In this document: one piece after another, positions 33,608-41,459 of the stretch | Numbering within the stretch: the stretch's first letter is position 1 | How the letters are laid out: the number at the start of each line of letters is the position of its first letter | NCBI RefSeq assembly: GCF_050278625.1 | Contig: NZ_JBNNTI010000003.1 | Span: 91,415 to 155,414, forward strand | DNA: 64,000 nt | DNA from: Viridibacillus sp050278625 | GTDB lineage: Bacteria; Bacillota; Bacilli; Bacillales_A; Planococcaceae | Direction of reading: 5' to 3' | Position numbers and translations under genes: made by a program | Notes under the pieces: model-generated | The model's input: the letters and a program-made list of their open reading frames with translations, nothing else | What the model was told of the DNA's origin: nothing | The model's database searches: none

Positions 33608-34999
33608 ATGAGTATTTTATTGACATCACTTAATGTTGTAGTACTTTTACTGCTCATTGGTTTATTAATTGTTATGCACCGCAAACATATATCTTTTTCA
33701 AAAAGGGTATTTGCTGGTCTAGGTTTAGGAATTATATACGGGTTAATCTTGCACTTTGCGTATGGCGTTGATGCACAAGTATTAGTAGATTCAGTTGGAT
33801 GGTTTAGCATCATTGGATCGGGATATGTAAAATTACTTCAAATGGTTGTAATGCCATTAGTATTTATCTCTATACTTTCAGCGTTTACGAAAGTCATTAT
33901 CGGTAAAAACTTTGGGAAGATGGCTACACTTATTTTATTTATCTTAGTTGGTACAACGGCAGTCGCCGCTGCGGTGGGTATTGCTTCTGCTGTAGGCTTT
34001 CAATTGGATGCATCACAAATCGTCCAAGGTGAAGCAGAGATGCAACGTGGTGAAGATATTGCTGCAAAATCAGCAGATATTGGTGAAAAAACATTACCAC
34101 AACAAATTATTGATTTGCTCCCAGCTAATCCATTTTTAGATTTAACAGGTGCTCGTTCTACTTCAACAATTGCAGTTGTTATTTTCGCAGCATTCCTAGG
34201 GTTTGCTTATTTAGCAGTTAAACGTAAAGACGAAAAGACAGCTGATACAATAAAAGTAGGAATTGATGCAATCTATGCTTTAGTTATGGGTGTTGTGAAA
34301 ATCATTTTACGTTTAACACCATTCGGTATTTTGGCAATTATGGCGTCAACAGTTGCAACATCAGATTTTAGTGCAATCTACAATATGGGTAAATTCGTTG
34401 TTGCCTCATATGTAGCATTAATCTTCATGTTCATCGTTCACTTATTAATTGTGACTGCATCAGGTTTGAACCCAATCACTTATTTGAAAAAAGTGGCACC
34501 AACTTTATTATTTGCCTTCACTTCACGTTCTAGTGCAGGTGCATTACCACTTAATATTCAAACACAAACAAATCGTTTAGGTGTTTCAGAAGGAGTAGCA
34601 AATTTCTCTGGTTCATTTGGTTTATCAATTGGTCAAAATGGGTGTGCAGGTATATATCCAGCTATGCTTGCTGTTATGATTGCGCCAAGTGTTGGAATTA
34701 ACCCATTAGAACCATCATTTATTTTCACGTTGATTGCTGTAGTAGCAATTAGCTCTTTCGGTGTGGCAGGTGTTGGCGGTGGAGCAACATTCGCGGCAAT
34801 CCTTGTATTATCAGCGATGAATTTACCGGTAGCTCTTGCAGGTGTTTTAATTTCTGTTGAACCTTTAATTGACATGGGACGTACAGCGTTAAATGTAAAT
34901 GGTTCAATGACTGCAGGTGTCGTAACTGCACGTGTGACAGGTGAATTAGATAATGATATCTATGACACTGAAGCACCACAAGAATTAACTGAAATTTAA
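33608..34999 (+). CDS. tcyP: L-cystine/cation symporter TcyP
   Basis: A 463-residue DAACS-family transporter, closest in pattern to B. subtilis TcyP (YhcL), a cystine importer. Eight helices and two re-entrant hairpins are expected; visible signatures are WFSIIGSGYVKLLQMVVMPL, the serine-rich hairpin TSRSSAGALPLNIQ (~residue 307) and GQNGCAGIYPAM. AGGAGG precedes ATG 33608 at ideal distance. No S-box or T-box leader was found ahead of it. Confidence 0.92.
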   Translation: MSILLTSLNVVVLLLLIGLLIVMHRKHISFSKRVFAGLGLGIIYGLILHFAYGVDAQVLVDSVGWFSIIGSGYVKLLQMVVMPLVFISILSAFTKVIIGKNFGKMATLILFILVGTTAVAAAVGIASAVGFQLDASQIVQGEAEMQRGEDIAAKSADIGEKTLPQQIIDLLPANPFLDLTGARSTSTIAVVIFAAFLGFAYLAVKRKDEKTADTIKVGIDAIYALVMGVVKIILRLTPFGILAIMASTVATSDFSAIYNMGKFVVASYVALIFMFIVHLLIVTASGLNPITYLKKVAPTLLFAFTSRSSAGALPLNIQTQTNRLGVSEGVANFSGSFGLSIGQNGCAGIYPAMLAVMIAPSVGINPLEPSFIFTLIAVVAISSFGVAGVGGGATFAAILVLSAMNLPVALAGVLISVEPLIDMGRTALNVNGSMTAGVVTARVTGELDNDIYDTEAPQELTEI

Positions 35000-35015
35000 T
35001 GTGCTTATTGAAAAT

Positions 35016-35039
35016 CTGCTCTAGTCTAACTTAGAGCAG
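35016..35039 (+). repeat. Hairpin repeat, left copy (direct repeat with 35859-35881)
   Basis: CTGCTCTA pairs with TAGAGCAG. The core CTCTAGTCTAACTTAGAG recurs at 35861-35878 with one change. This left copy lacks a T tract. Together the two copies bracket the repeats and the transposase remnant. Confidence 0.75.
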
Positions 35040-35042
35040 GTC

Positions 35043-35090
35043 AGACTGTAGACAAACTCTGAAAAAACGAGTTTTCTACAGTCTTTTTAT
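35043..35090 (+). terminator. tcyP terminator
   Basis: AGACTGTAGA plus AAACTC pair with GAGTTT plus TCTACAGTCT, followed by TTTTTATTT. Confidence 0.88.
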
Positions 35091-35098
35091 TTATATAT

Positions 35099-35280
35099 AG
35101 GATAGAACAGGTTTTCCGAAGCTTACCGCTCGCTTTCCGCGGGCGAGCGCCGAGCCGCTTCGTCGCTACGCTCCTGCAGGGTCTCGTCTGTCTCGCTATT
35201 CCCGCAGGAGTCGAGCAGACGCTTCTCCAAACAATAAAATGCTACCTTCTACTTTTCTATTGACTCATTCGTTTTGATAC
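35099..35280. repeat. GC-rich tandem repeat, copy 1 (182 bp)
   Basis: The unit begins AGGATAGAACAGGTTTTCCG and recurs at 35281, giving a 182-bp period. It holds a GC-rich core with an internal stem (CTCCTGCAGGG with CCCGCAGGAG) and an AT-rich tail (AATAAAATGCTACCTTC). No protein is supported. It is the family seen once, reversed, at 24.9 kb. Confidence 0.88.
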
Positions 35281-35443
35281 AGGATAGAACAGGTTTTCCG
35301 AAGCTTACCGCGGGCGAGAGTCGAGCCGCTTCGTCGCTACGCTCCTGCAGGGTCTCGTCTGTCTCGCTATTCCCGCAGGAGTCGAGCGACGCTTCTCCAA
35401 ACAATAAAATGCTACCTTCTACTTTTCTATAACTCATTCATTT
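35281..35443. repeat. GC-rich tandem repeat, copy 2
   Basis: Nearly identical to copy 1 but lacks a block after GCTTACCG (the CTCGCTTTCCGCGG segment is shortened) and has small losses near GTCGAGC and in the tail. The homology fades in AT-rich sequence around 35440. Confidence 0.85.
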
Positions 35444-35484
35444 TAATAATTAAAGTAAGAATAATCTTGAGGTGATGGAAAACG

Positions 35485-35746
35485 ATGAGGAGAAACCAAA
35501 ATCATGAACGCGGCCAATTAAAGATAATTACAATTGAATAACTTGATCCACAAGAACATTTAGAATTGGATGCTGAGATTGCCTTCCTTTTACATGTCCG
35601 AAAACGAAAGAGGGATATTTTCAAAATACGAATATGTTTATGACAACTTTTATGATTGGTATATCTGTCGGGAAGAAGAGATTTTAAAATACACAACTAC
35701 AATGAAAGAAGGATATCTCCAAAATAAATCCAATCCTTTAAAGTGA
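35485..35746 (+). pseudogene. IS1182-family transposase fragment with internal deletion
   Basis: The plus strand reads GQLKIITIE, stop, LDPQEHL, matching the transposase N terminus (the IDDLVPQDHL region), then jumps to CPKTKEGYF in another frame and KYEYVYDNFYDWYIC with TTTMKEGYLQNKSNPL in a third. These are central IS1182 blocks, so several hundred bases between N terminus and centre are deleted and at least two frameshifts and one stop are present. A GAGGTGATGG site survives before the ATG. Confidence 0.75.
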
Positions 35747-35858
35747 AAAAATGGGTACTCGTAGTGTACTACTCTTGATAATACTAAAGATTTATTGAGG
35801 AAAATTTTAAAGGCAGTTGGAATAGCTTAAACAACTGCTTTTTATCTTCAATCTGGCT

Positions 35859-35887
35859 TGCTCTAGTATAACTTAGAGCAGATTTTT
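35859..35887 (+). terminator. Hairpin repeat, right copy, with T tract
   Basis: TGCTCTA pairs with TAGAGCA and is followed by GATTTTTTT. Near-identical to the hairpin at 35016-35039; this copy looks like the functional terminator. Confidence 0.75.
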
Positions 35888-35978
35888 TTACATCTAGCGT
35901 CTTTTTTAAATACGTCTCTGGTCTGATATGGCATATCTTACATTTTGGTATAGTAAATATAAGGAAAGAGGTGCTGAA

Positions 35979-36974
35979 GTGAGAAAAGTATTGGTTGGTA
36001 TATTTTTAGTAGCAATAATTATAGTTTGTGGCTTTTATTATTTTACTGGAATGAAGATGAAAGGTGCGTCTATTGAGAAGGAGATAGAGGTAACGGATAT
36101 AGATGCAATTAAGGTGTTAAGTTCATCGATTGATATTGAAGTCGTTGAAGGCAAAGGGGATAAGGCAGTTTTCACTATATCGGGAAAGGCAAAACCTAGT
36201 TTAGCGAGGAAAATATCTTTAGATGTAAAGAAAAGTGATCGCTCTATCGTAGCTGAAGCAAAATTTAAAAAATCAATCTCATTTATTAATTTTTACAGAG
36301 GTTCAGTTAGCTTGAAAGTAGCATTACCGAAAGCTATGTATGAGAAAATAACTGTGAATACTTCGTCTGGTGATGTAGCGTATGTAGATGTTTCTACGAA
36401 AGAGTTAGCTATTCGATCATCTTCAGGTGATATAGCTGGGAAAAATATTGTTGTAGATGGTGACGTAGAATTAACTACTTCAAGTGGAGATATAAGTATC
36501 CGAGATATGCAAATGAAGAACATTGTTATGGATGCAGCTTCTGGGGATGTTACCAGTCAAAGCATTACTGTAGATGGTGAAGCAAGATTAACTTCAAGTG
36601 GAGATATCTCCTCTCAGCATTTTAAAGCAAAGAACATAGTAATGGATGCAACATCAGGTGATATAGCAGCGGATTATATAGCTGGAGAAATTACAGCGAA
36701 AACTAGTTCAGGTGATATAGAATTGTTATTAGATTCAGTGAAAGACAATATAACCCTTAATACCAAAAGTGGAGATACAGCGGTAATATTGAAAAACAAG
36801 GCAGATAATTTAGGGATAGATTTTATAAGTGATTCAGGTGATGGAACAGTTATACATTCTGATGTGACTTTTAAAGAGAAAAAAGATCATCGAATTGTGG
36901 GCGAAATCGGTAACGGAAATCCGGTTGTTAAATCTCGAACAAACTCAGGAGATTTTGAATTAATCGCACAATAA
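35979..36974 (+). CDS. DUF4097 beta-strand repeat protein, membrane-anchored
   Basis: A 331-residue protein with one N-terminal membrane segment (VLVGIFLVAIIIVCGFYYF, ~4-22) and an extracellular repeat domain. From ~residue 110 the motif SSGD/SGD recurs about every 20 residues (nine or ten times), the right-handed beta-solenoid pattern of DUF4097/LiaG-like envelope proteins. Function unknown; relatives belong to envelope stress regulons. GTG 35979 follows AAAGAGGTG; the earlier ATG lacks a site. Confidence 0.85.
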   Translation: MRKVLVGIFLVAIIIVCGFYYFTGMKMKGASIEKEIEVTDIDAIKVLSSSIDIEVVEGKGDKAVFTISGKAKPSLARKISLDVKKSDRSIVAEAKFKKSISFINFYRGSVSLKVALPKAMYEKITVNTSSGDVAYVDVSTKELAIRSSSGDIAGKNIVVDGDVELTTSSGDISIRDMQMKNIVMDAASGDVTSQSITVDGEARLTSSGDISSQHFKAKNIVMDATSGDIAADYIAGEITAKTSSGDIELLLDSVKDNITLNTKSGDTAVILKNKADNLGIDFISDSGDGTVIHSDVTFKEKKDHRIVGEIGNGNPVVKSRTNSGDFELIAQ

Positions 36975-36976
36975 TA

Positions 36977-37004
36977 CAAAAAGGGAATTTACCTCCTTTT
37001 TTTC
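36977..37004 (+). terminator. Weak terminator after the DUF4097 gene
   Basis: AAAAGG pairs with CCTTTT around a 10-base loop, followed by T-rich sequence. The stem is short. Confidence 0.4.
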
Positions 37005-37128
37005 GTAGCCATTTAGCTATAAAATGAAAGTAGTAGAAAATATTCCTGTTTTGTTACTAATAGTATTAATATGGAAACTTCTATTTAAACATTTCGTTAT
37101 TATAGTAAAACGTTAAAGGGGCTTTTCT

Positions 37129-38700
37129 ATGTATTGGTGTAAAATTGCGCAAACAGAACATGAATTTGATGAAATCGCCAAGCTTAACTACGAAACATTT
37201 GTAGAAGAAATTCCTCAGCATGAGCCAGACCCTAGTGGGCGACGAGTTGATGCTTTTCATCACGAAAATATGTACTTAGTTGTGTTGAAGGATGAAGAGC
37301 TCGTTGGTATGGTTGCTTTTCGTGATCATCGACCTTTCTCTTTGGATAAAAAGATTGGTAAGGTGGAGAAGTTATTACCTGCAGATGCGTTATTAGGTAG
37401 GCTTTGTGAGGTGCGATTATTAGCTGTTAAAAAGGAGCATCGTAACGGTCGTGTATTTTTTATGCTAACTCGAGCGTTAATTGATTATGCTTACGAAAAT
37501 GGCTATGGCGCTGCAGTAATCTCCGGAACTGTACGCGAAGAAAAATTGTATATGCAAATGGGGTTTGAGGCATTTTCAGAGCCGGTTGGGGCAGATGATG
37601 CAAAATTCATTCCGATGGTGTTAACGACGGAGCGCTATGAAAAATCGTTAGCAGGTCGTTTTAAGCAACGACGTTACTCCTTTTATCCAGGACCAGTTCA
37701 ACTAACAGAGGATATTCAAGCGCCTTTACTAAAGACGCCAGTATCCCATCGTTCCTATTCCTTTTCTAGAACAATCGAACAGGTACGTAGTAAACTAGAA
37801 GTATTAAGTGGAGCAAGTTATGCTCATTTGCTGTTAGGAAGCGGTACATTGGCGAATGAAGCAATGATTGCTCAGCTTACCAAACTCCCAGGAAGAGGGT
37901 TAATTGTCACGAATGGTGCCTTTGGTGAGCGCTTGCAACAGCAAGCAGAGCGATGGCAATTAGACCATGATTGGTTACGTTATGATTGGGGCCAATCTTT
38001 TAACGAAACAGAATTAGAACTTATTTTAAAACAGTCTGATTTTGAGTGGCTGTTAATCGCTCATGGTGAAACATCTACTGGAATGTTAAATAATCTAGAG
38101 ATGGTACAAAATTTATGCGAGACATATAATGTGAAACTTTGTATGGATTGTGTAAGTTCTTTTGGAACATATCGTTTTTCAATGGAGAAGGTATTTTTAG
38201 CAACAGCGGTTAGTGGTAAGGCAGTTGGCACTATGAGTGGTATAGCCGTAGTATTTTCAAATCATGTTATTGCAAAAAGTGAGCAACTTCCATCGTATAT
38301 TGATTTAGGCAATTATTCTAATCATCATATTCCATTTACCTATCCAGCGCAGTTGATGGAAAGTTTTAACAACGCGCTACTAGCTTATACTGAAGGAAAT
38401 CGCTACGATTTATTGCAAGCACGATATGAAAAATTACAACAGGCAGCTACTGATGGTGACTTCACTTTCTTAACAACTGAAGGCTACCCAATGATCGTCA
38501 CGTTAAAGGCAGATGAATCTTTAACAAATATGGCTGACGCTGCAGCAATGAATGGTTTCCATTTACACTATGAAAGTGCTTATTTAAAAGAGCGTGGATG
38601 GGTACAAATTTCAATTATCCAACCGGACTTTGATGAAGCGTGGGAACGTTTTAAGAAATGGTATAGTAAATATAAGGAATACAGAAAAATTAAATGTTGA
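37129..38700 (+). CDS. Fusion of GNAT/acyltransferase domain and class-V aminotransferase
   Basis: A 523-residue two-domain enzyme. Residues ~1-180 look like a GNAT or autoinducer-synthase-like acyltransferase (NYETFVEEIPQHEPDP, LCEVRLLAVKKEHRNGRVFF, GAAVISGTVREEKLYMQMGF). Residues ~185-515 are a fold-type I class-V aminotransferase: FYPGPVQL, LLGSGTLANEAM (PLP phosphate), HGETSTGMLN, MDCVSSFG (Asp for the pyridine N) and SGKAVGTMSG, whose Lys should form the Schiff base. The aminotransferase part resembles alanine-glyoxylate or phosphonate-type enzymes. Reaction unknown. AAAGGGGC precedes the ATG. Confidence 0.82.
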   Translation: MYWCKIAQTEHEFDEIAKLNYETFVEEIPQHEPDPSGRRVDAFHHENMYLVVLKDEELVGMVAFRDHRPFSLDKKIGKVEKLLPADALLGRLCEVRLLAVKKEHRNGRVFFMLTRALIDYAYENGYGAAVISGTVREEKLYMQMGFEAFSEPVGADDAKFIPMVLTTERYEKSLAGRFKQRRYSFYPGPVQLTEDIQAPLLKTPVSHRSYSFSRTIEQVRSKLEVLSGASYAHLLLGSGTLANEAMIAQLTKLPGRGLIVTNGAFGERLQQQAERWQLDHDWLRYDWGQSFNETELELILKQSDFEWLLIAHGETSTGMLNNLEMVQNLCETYNVKLCMDCVSSFGTYRFSMEKVFLATAVSGKAVGTMSGIAVVFSNHVIAKSEQLPSYIDLGNYSNHHIPFTYPAQLMESFNNALLAYTEGNRYDLLQARYEKLQQAATDGDFTFLTTEGYPMIVTLKADESLTNMADAAAMNGFHLHYESAYLKERGWVQISIIQPDFDEAWERFKKWYSKYKEYRKIKC

Positions 38701-38733
38701 ATGGGCTTGTTGAGCTGTTATAACTAGAACGCT

Positions 38734-38773
38734 AAAAAGCAGATGGTGCTAACGCCCATCTGCTTTCTTTTTT
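38734..38773. terminator. Terminator between the fusion gene and the HTH-TPR gene
   Basis: AAAAAGCAGATGG pairs with CCATCTGCTTTC; T-rich on both strands. The stop codon of the minus-strand gene lies in its loop. Confidence 0.85.
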
Positions 38774-40002
38774 AGCTTTTCATATGTGTCATAAATAAAT
38801 TGTTTATAAGGTGTATCTATAAAATACTCGACTAAATCAACGCCAATTTTTGCTTCTTCTAAAGCTTTTGCTAATTGACCTTGTTGCTCATAGCATAAAG
38901 CTTTATAAGCATATAATTCATTTTGAATAGATAGATCATACGGGTGATGAAAGTAATTAGGAAACCCATCGATTAGTTCAAATGCTTCAAATGCTTCAAG
39001 TGCTTCTGTGTAACGCTTCATCCCGAATAATGATTTACCTTTTTCAATATAGTAAAAGGCCATTGTTTTAGTTGCTTCGCCTGCGTCAAATTCGTAGAAT
39101 TGCTCAGCAAATTCATTACCTTTTTCATAGTCTTTTAAAAAACTGTTATAGTAATGGGCTTTCGCGAAGAGGATAAAACCCTTTGCTGTGACATCGTCTG
39201 TAAAGTCAGCATATTGAGAGAGCTTTTTCAAATAATATTGTACGTCTTGTTCGTTATCATTCATCATTTCTTTGAACGCGGCTAATCGATAAAGATCATC
39301 GATGCGATAGAAGATACGTGCTTCCTTCGATAGTTTGATTGCTTCGTTCATGACTCCAAAACCTTCTTCATCCATCCCGATAGCAAAGTATTCAACAGCT
39401 ATCATATAAAGTAAATCAAGATTTGGTAGTTCATCTATTACATAGTGATTCAATTCCATTTCTTTTTTAGCTGCTAGTAGAATATTTAACGATTCTTCAT
39501 AATTATGATTAATGAATTCAGTAGATGATTTTAATATATAGGCGCGTAGCCAATCGTTCATTAAGTTCATCTTTTTGAAGGTGTTAATAGCTCGATTTAA
39601 TGGTTCTTCCCAATGTGTCTTCTCTACATCGTATTTAGCTTCAGCGTATAACACTAAGAGTTGTCCTGCTTCGTAACTAACTGGTAATCGGTCTATATAA
39701 GGCTCTATCATTTGTAATCTTTCCAGTTGTGGATCAATTGTTTCTAACAGTTTAGTGACCTTAATGCTTTTAACTTTCTCAAGTAACTCACGTAATTCTG
39801 ATGCGCTCACTTCCTCTAATAATTCACTTACTTCAATTCCGAGCTGTTCTACAATATATGCCAAGCTATCCATAGAAGGATTGGCTTTATCATTTTCAAT
39901 TAGACTAAGCATACCTTTTGTTAAGCGGTCGCCTGCTAGTTCTGCTAATGTTAGCTTTCGCTCTTTGCGGATTTTGCGTATACGCGTTCCAAGAGTCTCC
40001 AT
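38749..40002 (-). CDS. HTH-TPR transcriptional regulator (RRNPP-like)
   Basis: A 417-residue protein with an N-terminal Xre-type helix-turn-helix (residues ~5-62: IRKIRKERKLTLAELAGDRL, GMLSLIENDKANPSMDSLAY) and a C-terminal array of TPR-like helices (~100-410, e.g. RYTEALEAFEAFELIDGF, QGQLAKALEEAKIGVDLV). This is the architecture of peptide-responsive RRNPP regulators, though many Bacillales HTH-TPR proteins have no known ligand. It is divergent from an MFS exporter, with three shared palindromes between, so it is probably an autoregulated repressor of that exporter. Confidence 0.85.
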   Translation of the reverse strand: METLGTRIRKIRKERKLTLAELAGDRLTKGMLSLIENDKANPSMDSLAYIVEQLGIEVSELLEEVSASELRELLEKVKSIKVTKLLETIDPQLERLQMIEPYIDRLPVSYEAGQLLVLYAEAKYDVEKTHWEEPLNRAINTFKKMNLMNDWLRAYILKSSTEFINHNYEESLNILLAAKKEMELNHYVIDELPNLDLLYMIAVEYFAIGMDEEGFGVMNEAIKLSKEARIFYRIDDLYRLAAFKEMMNDNEQDVQYYLKKLSQYADFTDDVTAKGFILFAKAHYYNSFLKDYEKGNEFAEQFYEFDAGEATKTMAFYYIEKGKSLFGMKRYTEALEAFEAFELIDGFPNYFHHPYDLSIQNELYAYKALCYEQQGQLAKALEEAKIGVDLVEYFIDTPYKQFIYDTYEKLKKKADGR

Positions 40003-40026
40003 ACAGACACCTCACTACTTTAGTTT

Positions 40027-40116
40027 GTTTAATTATATTAAACTTCAGCTTGCAATGGAAGTCAAGTGTATGTTATTATTTGTTTAATTAAATTAAACAT
40101 TTCAATTGAATTAAAC
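40027..40116. promoter_or_regulatory. Three palindromic operators between HTH-TPR regulator and MFS exporter
   Basis: GTTTAATTATATTAAAC (40027-40043) and GTTTAATTAAATTAAAC (40082-40098) are 17-base palindromes; TTTCAATTGAATTAAAC (40100-40116) is a third copy with three changes. Centres are 55 and 18 bases apart. The last two lie just before the exporter's ribosome site and the first 25 bases before the regulator start, so both genes can be repressed. Confidence 0.8.
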
Positions 40117-40134
40117 AAAAGGTGGAGATGGCAA

Positions 40135-41439
40135 GTGGAAGAAGCTTTAAAGTTAAAGAAAGCGACTTATCATTTATGGACTTTTACGATTAGTAAAATG
40201 ATTTCTACATTGGGTTCCAATGTATTAGCGTTTGGTATTAGTTTATACATTTTGGCGATGACGGGATCAGCGACTTCTTTTGCGGTGAATATGATTTGTT
40301 CCATTATTCCAAGGACTTTGTTAGCACCAGTTGCAGGTATGATGGCAGATAAATATTCGAAGAAACACATCATATTAATCGCTCAAGCATGTACCGTATT
40401 AACAATGGGTGGACTCCTTACGTATGCATCTATATTCGGGATGTCAGTAACAGCAATCTATATTACAACAGCAATTTATTCAATTACATCAACATTTACC
40501 GGCATTACGTTTTCTTCTTCTATTGCAAATTTAGTCGATGGAGAACGTTTGCAAAAGGCTACCTCATTTAACCAAGCTTCATTGTCTGTAGCGGCAATTG
40601 GTGGTCCTGCACTAGGTGGGATGATGTATGGTTTTGTTTCGATAGAAGTATTCTTAATGATTCATATGGCTGCATACGCTACAGCTTTTTTACTCGAAGC
40701 AACAATGGATTTTAAATTGTATACAAAAAAAGAAGATAAAGGTGAAGAAGATAAAGAGAGCTTTTTGCAAAGTTTTAAAGAAGGATTTAGATATTTAAAA
40801 ACAAAACGTGTCGTCTCAATTATTATATGGGTAGCGCTATGGATTAACTTCTTCTTCTCGGCTTTGAACGTGGGTGGAACTTATGTGTTAGTTGAATTAT
40901 TACATGTGAATTCACGACATATCGGAATTATTGAGGCATCAGGTGCAGTTGGGATGCTTATAGCTTCTATTTATTTTGCGACAAGAAAGCAAGTAAAGTA
41001 TCCTTTATTATTTTCAAAACGATTTGTATTGTTAATGGCCATATCATTAGGTTTAATGACCATTCCGCTTTGGATAGAATTTTCGTATATTTTGATAGTT
41101 ATTTTCTATATAGCTATTTTTATAAGCTTTTCAGTATTTGGAGTGTTTACGAATACACCCATTGGAGTCATGATGCAAACGGAAGTAGAGGAAGAATACC
41201 GTGGCAGAGTGTTCGGTATTCTAGAAACAATGGCGATGGCGATGATGCCAATTGGAACGCTACTGTTTGGGTTATTATTTGATAAATTCCCGGCACAGTG
41301 GATCTTACTCGGTTCAAGTAGTATTCTTATTGTTATTACGCTTTATATGCTAAGATCATCCGTATTAAAAGAAGCATATCCGGAGTTAGCAAAAGAAACA
41401 AAGTCTATGAAATTGACAGAAAAAATCCAGCAACCATAA
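40135..41439 (+). CDS. MFS exporter, DHA3 (macrolide-efflux-like) type
   Basis: A 434-residue transporter with about 12 membrane helices. The cytoplasmic loop 2-3 motif is MMADKYSKKHII (~residue 62), and the N-terminal LWTFTISKMISTLGSNVLAFG is typical of the DHA3/MefA-like group; a charged loop (~residues 200-220) splits the two halves. It likely exports a drug-like or small metabolite. GTG 40135 follows AAAGGTGGAGA; upstream readings would cross the operators. Expression is probably controlled by the divergent HTH-TPR protein. Confidence 0.88.
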   Translation: MEEALKLKKATYHLWTFTISKMISTLGSNVLAFGISLYILAMTGSATSFAVNMICSIIPRTLLAPVAGMMADKYSKKHIILIAQACTVLTMGGLLTYASIFGMSVTAIYITTAIYSITSTFTGITFSSSIANLVDGERLQKATSFNQASLSVAAIGGPALGGMMYGFVSIEVFLMIHMAAYATAFLLEATMDFKLYTKKEDKGEEDKESFLQSFKEGFRYLKTKRVVSIIIWVALWINFFFSALNVGGTYVLVELLHVNSRHIGIIEASGAVGMLIASIYFATRKQVKYPLLFSKRFVLLMAISLGLMTIPLWIEFSYILIVIFYIAIFISFSVFGVFTNTPIGVMMQTEVEEEYRGRVFGILETMAMAMMPIGTLLFGLLFDKFPAQWILLGSSSILIVITLYMLRSSVLKEAYPELAKETKSMKLTEKIQQP

Positions 41440-41454
41440 TGGTTGCTGGATTTT
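41422..41454. terminator. Terminator between convergent MFS genes
   Basis: A perfect 15-bp stem (AAAATCCAGCAACCA and complement) with loop TAA. It overlaps the stop region of the first MFS gene and ends six bases before the second gene's stop. Confidence 0.9.
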
Positions 41455-41459
41455 CGCTT

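Noticed and set aside
35249..35437. Minus-strand frame through the tandem repeat
   Set aside because: It crosses two non-coding repeat copies of differing length, has no ribosome site and resembles no protein.
36358..36960. Regular short repeats in the DUF4097 gene as a possible CRISPR or tandem DNA repeat
   Set aside because: The periodicity is at protein level (SGD turns of a beta solenoid); the DNA units vary in sequence and the frame stays open.
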